Positions 1-6,269 of a stretch of 8,715 bases of DNA are shown here, one piece after another. The notes under the pieces were generated by a model, which worked only from the letters and a program-made list of their open reading frames with translations, had not been told where the DNA came from and searched no databases. Origin of the DNA: Bacteroidota bacterium (lineage in GTDB: Bacteria > Bacteroidota > Bacteroidia > Cytophagales > Cyclobacteriaceae); the NCBI GenBank assembly GCA_023431285.1, contig JAEYXN010000089.1:1-8715 (forward strand), written 5' to 3'. The translations under genes and the position numbers were made by a program. Position 1 is the stretch's first letter; each line of letters starts with the position of its first letter.

Positions 1-34
1 GCTGAACGACATCTGCGTGTCCGAGACTACCCAT
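1..34 (-). CDS. 5' end of an unidentified gene (partial, runs off the window)
   Basis: Eleven codons are visible from an ATG at 34-32, reading MGSLGHADVVQ, and the frame stays open to the window edge. The start is credible because a strong AAGGAGG ribosome binding site lies 6 nt upstream at 47-41 and because the ATG overlaps the end of the stress-protein gene by 8 bp, a typical operon junction. Eleven residues are too few to assign a family. The gene would be the downstream partner of the tandem Usp gene. It could be a transporter or another stress gene, but nothing in view decides this. Confidence 0.6.
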   Translation of the reverse strand, partial: MGSLGHADVVQ

Positions 35-893
35 TCCGACCCTCCTTCCTTGGGTGTACGATCAATAAGTTCGTGGGAAGGTCAGCAAAAATGTATTCGA
101 GATTGGTAGTAAAAACGCGATCAAACAGGGAAAAACGCCTCGGCGAAGCGCCAACGATCAACAGGTCCGCACCCTTCTTCCGGGCAAACTTCGCGAGTTC
201 AAAGCCAGATTTTCCCGCGAGTAGCTTTATGTTAAGTTTCACGCTTTCGTGGGGAATATCCTGAAGCATTTTCTGTACTTCAGCAATTTCGTCCCTCACC
301 AGAGAATGGCGTACGTCTTCATACTGCTCTTCCGAATAGTTTTCCGAAGCCGACATTGTTAATCCATAAAGCTTCAACTCCCGGGCTACATGCAGCCATT
401 GGGCTCCATCATAATTGCAGACAGATATCGCAGTTCTTAATGCGTCCTGTACGTATTTGTTGTCTTCAGCATTTACTACGACATTACTGAAAGGCTGCGG
501 CTCATTTTTGGGATCCGTAAGCATTAACACAGAGCAATCCGCCTTGCGTAGGATTTTTCTTGCGACTGTGCCCAAATAGTATTGGATCAGCTTCTCCTTT
601 TTTAACGCCCCGGCAATTAATAGATCCACCGATTCTTTCTTACATCTGGACAGGATCTTTTCGCTGGGTTTTCCGTGCTCCCAGAATATTCGGATATCAG
701 TGTGTTCTGTCAAACCCACCGCCTGAAGATGCTCTTTGAGCAGGTTTTCCTCCACTTCAGTCTTCGTCCCGACGTGAATAATGCACAATTGCGCGTCCCA
801 CAATTTTTTCAACCTCGCAGTCTCCGCAAGCAGTGCCCGGATGCGGGGGGAAAACGCGATTGCAACCGCAATTTTGGCGAAAGGTGGCTTCAT
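27..893 (-). CDS. Tandem-domain universal stress protein (UspA family)
   Basis: This 288-residue cytoplasmic protein holds two Usp domains. Domain 1 spans about residues 5-127, beginning KIAVAIAFSP and closing SVLMLTDP. Domain 2 spans about 135-281, closing NLLIVHP. The usual nucleotide-binding loop G-2x-G-9x-G-S/T is degenerate. In domain 1 (G95 to T109) the first and last glycines and the Thr remain, but a Lys replaces the middle glycine. Domain 2 has only VGAS (247-250) and lacks the closing glycine. ATP binding is therefore doubtful, at least in domain 2. I chose the ATG at 893 over an in-frame TTG at 911 because it places the first beta strand at the usual distance from the start. Usp proteins support survival under starvation, oxidative or envelope stress, but the exact role here is unknown. 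The stop codon overlaps the start of the next minus-strand gene, which indicates an operon. Confidence 0.88.
   Translation of the reverse strand: MKPPFAKIAVAIAFSPRIRALLAETARLKKLWDAQLCIIHVGTKTEVEENLLKEHLQAVGLTEHTDIRIFWEHGKPSEKILSRCKKESVDLLIAGALKKEKLIQYYLGTVARKILRKADCSVLMLTDPKNEPQPFSNVVVNAEDNKYVQDALRTAISVCNYDGAQWLHVARELKLYGLTMSASENYSEEQYEDVRHSLVRDEIAEVQKMLQDIPHESVKLNIKLLAGKSGFELAKFARKKGADLLIVGASPRRFSLFDRVFTTNLEYIFADLPTNLLIVHPRKEGRNG
41..47 (-). promoter_or_regulatory. Strong Shine-Dalgarno site for the partial leftmost gene
   Basis: On the minus strand the sequence AAGGAGG (47 to 41) lies 6 nt upstream of the ATG at 34-32, inside the last codons of the stress-protein gene. It is the only full-strength Shine-Dalgarno sequence I see before any gene in the window. 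It is what fixes the start of the short partial gene, and it suggests independent or reinitiating translation at an overlapping stop/start. Confidence 0.6.
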
Positions 894-964
894 AGGCCTG
901 AATATATTCAATTTTCAGCGATACATGCGGGCAGCCATAATTGCTTGAATCAGACCAAAACTTG

Positions 965-995
965 CACGTATACAGGGATCGAATTGAAAGACAAA
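965..995 (-). promoter_or_regulatory. Weak candidate promoter for the stress-protein operon
   Basis: On the minus strand TTTG (995-992) is followed after 19 bp by TATACGTG (972-965), which matches four of the six fixed bases of the Bacteroidota -7 box TAnnTTTG. The spacing is right but the -7 match is poor. The minus strand between 894 and 1042 contains no exact TAnnTTTG. If used, it would give a leader of roughly 65 nt. This is inference from a motif only. Confidence 0.2.
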
Positions 996-1015
996 CCACG
1001 TATCCGACAGCCCTA

Positions 1016-1023
1016 TACCTTTG
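1016..1023 (+). promoter_or_regulatory. Bacteroidota-type -7 promoter box for the histidine kinase gene
   Basis: TACCTTTG is an exact match to the TAnnTTTG -7 consensus of Bacteroidota and ends 19 nt before the ATG at 1043. Transcription would start around 1029-1031, giving a leader of only about a dozen bases. No TTTG or TTG lies at the expected -33 position, so the match is one-sided. Support comes from equivalent boxes before the other two plus-strand units. Confidence 0.5.
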
Positions 1024-1042
1024 TTTCGTATTCAGTTTATAA

Positions 1043-2323
1043 ATGGGCTTTAGACGTTTGTTCAGAAACCTTATCATCGGCCGAAATAAATATGTTTCTT
1101 CCTATGGTGAGTTTAAGCAGGCCATGCTCTCCGGACATATGGCTTTGATGGGCATTCTGGTATGCGTGATCTACATCATTGCGCATTTGATTGCCGGTGA
1201 CAAAGAAGCCATTCCACTTCTTTTGCTGACGCCTATACCTCTCGTTGTATCAATCATATTGCATCGAAAAGGTCGTCATCGCGTGGCTAATCTTATTCTG
1301 TTGCCTACAATTAATCTCGCCGTCTTTGTATTCGCTTCCACCGAAACTGTCAAAGCCGGAACCTTTGTATTCTTTATCACAAACGCCGTCGCGGCTTACG
1401 CGATCTTCGCGAGAAAAGAACGGCATCTCGCGCTGGGATTTTCAATCCTCACCTACGCGCTTTTCCTGCTGGCCTGCATCTTCGATGTCAACCTGATTCC
1501 AGACAGAGTGATGAGCGATCAAATGGTGCGGCTCAACATTGTTGTGAACTTCTCGGTTGCGCTACCAGCAACTGTCATGTGTGTCACCCTTCTCATTAAT
1601 CTGAATCATTATAATGGTCGACAATTGGTGGAAAGAAATGATCAACTGAAGAAAACCAACACTGAGCTGGACCGGTTTGTATACAGCACTTCCCACGATT
1701 TGCGCGCGCCTCTGACTTCACTGATGGGCCTCATTAACATCACCAGCAACACAAAAAGCCCGGAGGAGTTGAAGAAATACCTCAACATGATGAGGGAGCG
1801 CGTGCATTCCCTTGACAAATTCATCAAAGATATCACCGATTACTCCCGGAATAATCGCCTCGATATCACCCATGAAGCGGTAAATCTTGCCGCGCTGGCG
1901 CATGAAGTCTGGGAAAGTCTGAAGTTCACTCCGGAAGCGGAGCGCATAGATTTCCAGGTGAACATCCCTGAAGATATGACGATCGATTCGGACAAAAACA
2001 GGTTGAAGGTGATTATGTCGAACCTGATCTCGAATGCGATCCGCTATCACGATTGTCGAAAGGAAATGCAGTACATCCGCCTTGAAACAGACTCACGCGA
2101 CAAGGTGCTGTGCCTTCGGGTGGAAGACAACGGCCAAGGTATCGCTTCGGAGTACCATACCCGCATCTTTGATATGTTCTATCGCGCCAATGAACAATCA
2201 AAAGGGTCCGGCCTGGGTCTGTACATTGTGAAGGAGGCGTTGATGAAACTATCCGGATCGATACAGCTTCAGTCGCAGCCCGGGCTCGGATCAACCTTTA
2301 TCATCGTTCTCCCCGCGCGATAA
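1043..2323 (+). CDS. Membrane sensor histidine kinase, no adjacent response regulator
   Basis: This is a 426-residue inner-membrane sensor kinase. About six hydrophobic segments (roughly 31-51, 55-74, 83-100, 105-124, 128-149 and 163-187) form the N-terminal half, with very short loops and no sizeable periplasmic domain, so the signal is probably sensed in or at the membrane. A short charged linker (190-210) leads to the HisKA domain, with the H-box STSHDLRAPL and phospho-acceptor His218. The ATPase domain follows: N-box NLISNA with Asn327 and Asn331, G1 box DNGQG (362-366), F-box around 376-380, and G2 box GSGLGL (388-393). All motifs needed for activity are intact. The ATG at 1043 sits just after a good -7 box. 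No receiver domain is fused, and no response regulator gene lies next to it, so its partner must be encoded elsewhere. It is divergent from the stress-protein gene. Signal and regulon are unknown. Confidence 0.92.
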   Translation: MGFRRLFRNLIIGRNKYVSSYGEFKQAMLSGHMALMGILVCVIYIIAHLIAGDKEAIPLLLLTPIPLVVSIILHRKGRHRVANLILLPTINLAVFVFASTETVKAGTFVFFITNAVAAYAIFARKERHLALGFSILTYALFLLACIFDVNLIPDRVMSDQMVRLNIVVNFSVALPATVMCVTLLINLNHYNGRQLVERNDQLKKTNTELDRFVYSTSHDLRAPLTSLMGLINITSNTKSPEELKKYLNMMRERVHSLDKFIKDITDYSRNNRLDITHEAVNLAALAHEVWESLKFTPEAERIDFQVNIPEDMTIDSDKNRLKVIMSNLISNAIRYHDCRKEMQYIRLETDSRDKVLCLRVEDNGQGIASEYHTRIFDMFYRANEQSKGSGLGLYIVKEALMKLSGSIQLQSQPGLGSTFIIVLPAR

Positions 2324-2360
2324 CCTAACACTCATTAAGTTACGGCGCACTAAAAAACTT

Positions 2361-2378
2361 CCGGCAGACCGTTGCCGG
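2361..2378. repeat. Short perfect inverted repeat between the kinase gene and glyQS
   Basis: CCGGCA and TGCCGG form a perfect 6-bp stem around a 6-nt loop. On the plus strand no U-run follows, so it would be a poor intrinsic terminator for the kinase gene. The TTTTTT run lies on the minus-strand side, where no gene would need it. The right arm overlaps the TTG that could serve as the -33 element of glyQS. It may be a weak terminator, a protein-binding site, or chance. Confidence 0.3.
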
Positions 2379-2400
2379 CGGTTGCGGAATATTATCTTTG
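2372..2400 (+). promoter_or_regulatory. Bacteroidota-type promoter for the glyQS-mtfA-dgt operon
   Basis: TTG at 2372-2374 and an exact TAnnTTTG box, TATCTTTG, at 2393-2400 are separated by 18 bp, close to the usual Bacteroidota -33/-7 spacing. The box ends only 6 nt before the ATG at 2407, so transcription should begin at or within a base or two of the start codon. This predicts a leaderless message. It also argues against the in-frame TTG at 2398, which lies inside the promoter box. Confidence 0.55.
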
Positions 2401-2406
2401 CCGTCT

Positions 2407-3951
2407 ATGGCAATTCAAGAAGACAACCTCTTTAAGAACGTTATCTCCCACGCGAAGGAGTACGGTTTCATTTTCCCCTCAAGCGAGATTTACGACGGTC
2501 TCAGCGCCGTTTATGACTACGGCCAGAATGGTGCGGAGCTTAAGAACAATATCAAGGATTACTGGTGGAAATTTATGACGCTGCTGCACGACAACATCGT
2601 CGGAATTGATGCTGCGATCTTTATGCACCCGACCACCTGGAAGGCTTCCGGTCACGTCGACGCCTTCAATGATCCAATGATCGATAACAAAGATTCCAAG
2701 AAACGATACAGAGCCGATCAACTCATCGAAGGTTACATTGAAAAGCTCGAGGAGAAAATCGAAAAGGAAGTCGAGAAAGCCGCAAAGAGATTCGAGAACT
2801 TCGATCGTGCGATGTTCGTCACTACAAATCCGCGCGTCGTTGAATACCAGAAAAAGATTGATGAAGTAAACGCGCGTCTCAAAGAAGCAATGGGTTCCGG
2901 CGATATGTCGGAAATGAAAAAGATCATCGATGACCTGGAGATAACGGACCCTATATCCGGCACAAGAAACTGGACAGAAGTACGTCAGTTTAACCTTATG
3001 TTCTCCACTGAGATCGGATCACTCGCTGACGATGCAAACAAAATCTACCTCCGCCCCGAAACTGCACAGGGAATATTTGTAAACTTCCTCAACGTGCAGA
3101 AGACCGGCAGAATGAAGATTCCGTTCGGCATCGCCCAGATCGGAAAGGCATTCCGGAATGAAATCGTTGCACGCCAATTTATTTTCAGGATGCGCGAGTT
3201 CGAACAGATGGAGATGCAGTTCTTTGTCAAGCCGGGTGAAGAACAAAAATGGTATGAATACTGGAAGGAAAAGAGAATGCGGTGGCACTATGCATTAGGG
3301 CTTGGCAACGACAATTACCGCTACCACGATCACTTGAACCTTGCACACTATGCTAAGGCCGCATGCGACATCCAGTTTAATTTCCCTATGGGATTCCGGG
3401 AACTCGAGGGCATTCACTCACGCTCGGATTTCGACTTGAAGAGCCACGAGAAATTCTCGGGCAAAAAGATGCAGTACTTCGACAGTGAAGCTAATCAAAG
3501 CTATATCCCTTATGTCGTAGAAACCTCTATCGGTCTCGACAGATGCTTCCTGGCTATACTTTCAAACTCTTATCGCGAAGAAAAACTGGAGGATGGAAGT
3601 GAACGCGTAGTGCTCCGTATTCCTGCTCCTCTTGCTCCAAGCAAAGTGGCGATCCTTCCACTTGTGAAAAAAGATGGCCTGCCTGAGAAAGCGCAGGAAG
3701 TCATGAATGAGCTGAAGTATGACCTGAGATGTTTTTATGAAGAAAAAGACGCAATCGGTAAACGCTATCGCAGACAGGATGCAGTAGGTACACCTTATTG
3801 CGTGACAATTGATCATCAGACCCTTCAGGATAACACCGTTACCGTTCGCGACAGAGATACAATGAAGCAGGAACGCCTTCGGATCGATGAGCTCAGATCC
3901 AAACTGGTCGATGCGTGCTCGATAAACAATATCCTGCGGAAGATAAAATAG
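2407..3951 (+). CDS. glyQS: Glycine--tRNA ligase, homodimeric (alpha2) type
   Basis: This 514-residue cytoplasmic class II synthetase attaches glycine to tRNA-Gly using ATP. It is the single-chain type, not the two-subunit GlyQ/GlyS enzyme. The N-terminal catalytic part begins around residues 18-40 (YGFIFPSSEIYDG, YDYGQNG). A charged helical insertion (about 100-176) follows, then RPETAQGIF (216-224), class II motif 2 (from FRNEI at 249 to MREFEQ at 267) and motif 3 GLDRCFLAIL (376-385). The anticodon-binding domain fills about 405-514, starting PAPLAPSKVAILPLVKKDG and including GTPYCVTID. Length and motif order are full. The insertion has no CxxC zinc pair. The ATG at 2407 is preferred to the in-frame TTG at 2398, which sits inside the -7 box. 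It leads an operon: mtfA begins 3 nt after its stop. glyS is a common alternative symbol. Confidence 0.97.
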   Translation: MAIQEDNLFKNVISHAKEYGFIFPSSEIYDGLSAVYDYGQNGAELKNNIKDYWWKFMTLLHDNIVGIDAAIFMHPTTWKASGHVDAFNDPMIDNKDSKKRYRADQLIEGYIEKLEEKIEKEVEKAAKRFENFDRAMFVTTNPRVVEYQKKIDEVNARLKEAMGSGDMSEMKKIIDDLEITDPISGTRNWTEVRQFNLMFSTEIGSLADDANKIYLRPETAQGIFVNFLNVQKTGRMKIPFGIAQIGKAFRNEIVARQFIFRMREFEQMEMQFFVKPGEEQKWYEYWKEKRMRWHYALGLGNDNYRYHDHLNLAHYAKAACDIQFNFPMGFRELEGIHSRSDFDLKSHEKFSGKKMQYFDSEANQSYIPYVVETSIGLDRCFLAILSNSYREEKLEDGSERVVLRIPAPLAPSKVAILPLVKKDGLPEKAQEVMNELKYDLRCFYEEKDAIGKRYRRQDAVGTPYCVTIDHQTLQDNTVTVRDRDTMKQERLRIDELRSKLVDACSINNILRKIK

Positions 3952-3954
3952 TGA

Positions 3955-4782
3955 ATGGTCTATTTCCTGGTCCTCGCCTTCTTCGCTACACTGTACATTT
4001 CATACAGAAAGAGTCTCAATAAAAAAATTGAGTTCGCTGGGAAGAAGGCAGGGCCTATCCGCAGTGCTGTGCTTCCTGTCCCGCAGCGGATCAAGGACAT
4101 TCTGCAAAAATATTTCAGATACTATCAAAAGCTCTCGCCGGACAACAAGGCGGTCTTCGAAAAGAAGGTAGTTCGTTTCCTGTATAGTAAGCGATTCATT
4201 CCTCGTAATGTCGCCGAGGTAACGATTGAAGCAAAGGTTCTTATCGCGGCATCGGCGGTTCAGCTCACATTCGGATTGCCCAATGTTTATCTACGGCATT
4301 TCCATACTATTCTTGTTTATCCCAACGATTATTATTCTTCCATCACCAAGCGTTTCCATAAAGGTGAAGTAAATCCGCTTTTCGGAATCATTGTTCTTTC
4401 ATGGCAAAGCTTCATTGACGGTTACATCTACGCCAACGACAGCTTCAATGTCGGTCTGCACGAAATGGCCCACGCATTGCGCCTTGAAAACATCGTAAGG
4501 AATGAAGAGTATCAATTCTTTGATGAGGAGCTGATGGAGAAACTGGATCGTTTTGCCCGTAACTACTGCAATACGACCACTCCGGATGGCGACGGATTCA
4601 TTCGCGCGTATGCCTGCACCAATGTTCACGAATTCTTCAGTGTCGCTGTGGAAAACTTCTTTGAGCGTCCGGTTGACTTCAAGAATACACTCCCCGAATT
4701 GTACGACATCCTCAGAAAACTTTTGAATCAGGATCCTGCCCTTTTAACCGAAAGCAGTAATATTGGCCATGGATTGGGATAG
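3955..4782 (+). CDS. mtfA: MtfA-like zinc metallopeptidase (M90 family) with membrane anchor
   Basis: This 275-residue protein is a predicted zinc peptidase of the MtfA family. The active-site motif HEMAH (169-173) supplies His169, catalytic Glu170 and His173. The likely third ligand is Glu226 in VHEFFSVAVENFFE, the conserved downstream Glu segment of the family. Residues 2-16 are hydrophobic and are followed by basic RKSLNKK, which suggests an N-terminal membrane anchor with the catalytic domain on the cytoplasmic side. In E. coli, MtfA is soluble, binds the glucose repressor Mlc and has peptidase activity. No Mlc or PTS gene is present here, so that role should not be transferred. The gene starts 3 nt after the glyQS stop and overlaps dgt by 14 bp, so all three are probably cotranscribed. 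The symbol is by homology and the substrate is unknown. Confidence 0.85.
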   Translation: MVYFLVLAFFATLYISYRKSLNKKIEFAGKKAGPIRSAVLPVPQRIKDILQKYFRYYQKLSPDNKAVFEKKVVRFLYSKRFIPRNVAEVTIEAKVLIAASAVQLTFGLPNVYLRHFHTILVYPNDYYSSITKRFHKGEVNPLFGIIVLSWQSFIDGYIYANDSFNVGLHEMAHALRLENIVRNEEYQFFDEELMEKLDRFARNYCNTTTPDGDGFIRAYACTNVHEFFSVAVENFFERPVDFKNTLPELYDILRKLLNQDPALLTESSNIGHGLG

Positions 4783-6091
4783 ATTATTGTCGACGCGACG
4801 ACTGGGAAAGAAAGCCAATGCTGCCGAACAGTCTCGCAGCGCTTTCGAGCAGGATTACGATCGGATCATCTTCTCACATCCATTTCGTCGACTGCAGGAC
4901 AAGACGCAGGTTCATCCGCTTCCTGAGTTCGACTTTGTTCATACGCGGCTTACCCACAGCCTCGAGGTTTCAAGCGTGGCGCGTTCACTCGGAAGAAAGG
5001 CCGGTGAAGTGATTATTCAACGTCACAAAAATTTACAGAACCTTTCCATGTTCGATTTTGGTGCTGTCACCGCTGCGGCGGCCTTGGCCCACGACATAGG
5101 TAATCCTCCGTTTGGACATGCGGGAGAAGCAGCATTAGCAGATTATTTCTCCGGTTCAGAGGCCGGACTAAAATTTAAAGAACAAGTAACTGAAGCCGAA
5201 TGGAACGACCTAACTAGATTCGAAGGTAACGCACAAGGCTTTAGGCTGCTTAACGCCAATGACGGCTTAAGATTAACCGGCGCAGCACTCGGCGCGTTCA
5301 CAAAATATCCATGCTCTTCCTCCAATCAGCCTGAACGGGGAAGAAAGAGTCAAAAAAAATTTGGCTTTTTCCAAAGTGAGAAGGAATCCTTTGAACAGAT
5401 CGCTGAGGATCTAGGGCTGATTCGCGCAAGCAACGGTTCGTGGCGCCGGCATCCTCTCGCATTCCTCGTGGAAGCGGCGGATGACATCTGCTATAGCATC
5501 ATCGACCTGGAAGATGGCTGCCGTCTCGGATTGGTGGATTTCAAAGAAACCGTTGACCTTCTGGCGCCTATCCTGGGCGTTGACTTTAACCGTAATAAGC
5601 TGGAGGCGCTGCCTTCACGCAATGAGCAAATTTCCATCCTCAGAGCGATGGCGATAAACAAACTGGTAGACCAGTGTACCGATATTTTCCTCTCGCATGA
5701 ACAGGAAATTCTGAACGGTCAATTCGACAAAGCACTTACCGACAAATGTATCTCAGAAAAAATGCTTGAGGAGATCTCCAGGACTTCCGTGGAAAAGATT
5801 TATCGATCGCGCCAGGTAATCGAAATCGAAGCTGCTGGTCACGAAGTGTTGCCAGGCTTGCTGCATGAATTTATCATCGCTGCCTCGTATCTGTCGCAGT
5901 CGGAAAAGAAATCTTCAATACCCCGAAAATACTCGAATATCGCCCTCCTGTTTCCCAGCGAGATTCGAAATGGATTGCTGGCTACACCAGATACTTATTC
6001 AACTTTGCGGATTGTCCTTGACTTCGTGTCCGGGCTGACGGACAAGCACGCCATCGGGCTATACCGAAAGCTGAAAGGGATATCAGTTTAA
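4769..6091 (+). CDS. dgt: Deoxyguanosinetriphosphate triphosphohydrolase-like protein (HD domain)
   Basis: This 440-residue cytoplasmic HD-superfamily enzyme is predicted to hydrolyse dGTP, and perhaps other dNTPs, to the deoxynucleoside and tripolyphosphate. Family signatures are DYDRIIFSHPFRRLQDKTQV (29-48), HTRLTHSLEVS (58-68), ALAHDIGNPPFGHAGE (105-120) and AADDICYSIIDLEDG (236-250). The metal-site residues His63, His108-Asp109 and Asp238 are all present. Length is full for the family. I start at the ATG at 4769 because no Shine-Dalgarno supports the in-frame TTG at 4763 and because MDWDRLL resembles known starts. The 14-bp overlap with mtfA points to translational coupling. No terminator is evident after the stop. 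Some dGTPases act in phage defence, but the glyQS-led operon and absence of defence genes favour a housekeeping role in dNTP balance. Hydrolase activity is confident and nucleotide specificity is not. Confidence 0.93.
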   Translation: MDWDRLLSTRRLGKKANAAEQSRSAFEQDYDRIIFSHPFRRLQDKTQVHPLPEFDFVHTRLTHSLEVSSVARSLGRKAGEVIIQRHKNLQNLSMFDFGAVTAAAALAHDIGNPPFGHAGEAALADYFSGSEAGLKFKEQVTEAEWNDLTRFEGNAQGFRLLNANDGLRLTGAALGAFTKYPCSSSNQPERGRKSQKKFGFFQSEKESFEQIAEDLGLIRASNGSWRRHPLAFLVEAADDICYSIIDLEDGCRLGLVDFKETVDLLAPILGVDFNRNKLEALPSRNEQISILRAMAINKLVDQCTDIFLSHEQEILNGQFDKALTDKCISEKMLEEISRTSVEKIYRSRQVIEIEAAGHEVLPGLLHEFIIAASYLSQSEKKSSIPRKYSNIALLFPSEIRNGLLATPDTYSTLRIVLDFVSGLTDKHAIGLYRKLKGISV

Positions 6092-6141
6092 TACACACCA
6101 TCCACCTCACGGCAACCCGCCGCCATTTGACTTGCAATGAT

Positions 6142-6159
6142 ATTTCCGCCAATTCCGCC
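6142..6159. repeat. Imperfect 9-bp tandem repeat in the dgt-transporter gap
   Basis: ATTTCCGCC (6142-6150) is followed directly by AATTCCGCC (6151-6159), differing at one base. The 178-bp gap between dgt and the transporter otherwise shows only a 4-bp GC stem (6110-6122), too weak to call a terminator, and the -7 box listed separately. The repeat could be half-sites for a regulator, but its small size allows chance. Confidence 0.25.
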
Positions 6160-6227
6160 GCAAAATGCATCCTTGGACGAAAACTTACCTCATCATACTC
6201 TACAGCTCCTCACAAATCAAAAATGAT

Positions 6228-6235
6228 TAGCTTTG
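6228..6235 (+). promoter_or_regulatory. Bacteroidota-type -7 promoter box for the transporter gene
   Basis: TAGCTTTG matches TAnnTTTG exactly and ends 34 nt before the ATG at 6270. Transcription would begin near 6242, leaving a leader of about 28 nt without a Shine-Dalgarno. No TTG lies at the expected -33 position. It suggests the transporter is a separate transcription unit from the glyQS operon. Confidence 0.5.
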
Positions 6236-6269
6236 CCCTCTTGAGTTAATTTCAACCGATACATAGAGT

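Noticed and set aside
675..1148. A 157-residue plus-strand open frame across the Usp gene and the divergent region
   Set aside because: Most of it is antisense to the well-supported Usp gene and it runs into the kinase gene in another frame. Its translation shows no recognisable domain.
2361..2378. Intrinsic terminator for the histidine kinase gene
   Set aside because: The stem is short and no U-run follows on the plus strand. It is kept only as an inverted repeat.
2398..2406. TTG at 2398 as the glyQS start
   Set aside because: It lies within the -7 promoter box, and the ATG three codons later gives the usual start of the family.
4769..6091. The dGTPase as an anti-phage nucleotide-depletion defence gene
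   Set aside because: It sits in a tight operon with glyQS and an MtfA-like peptidase, with no defence, mobile or restriction genes nearby, and has a normal housekeeping length and motifs.
6092..6269. A small RNA or riboswitch in the dgt-transporter gap
   Set aside because: No conserved aptamer pattern or strong hairpin is visible, and the -7 box near 6228 leaves a leader of only about 28 nt.
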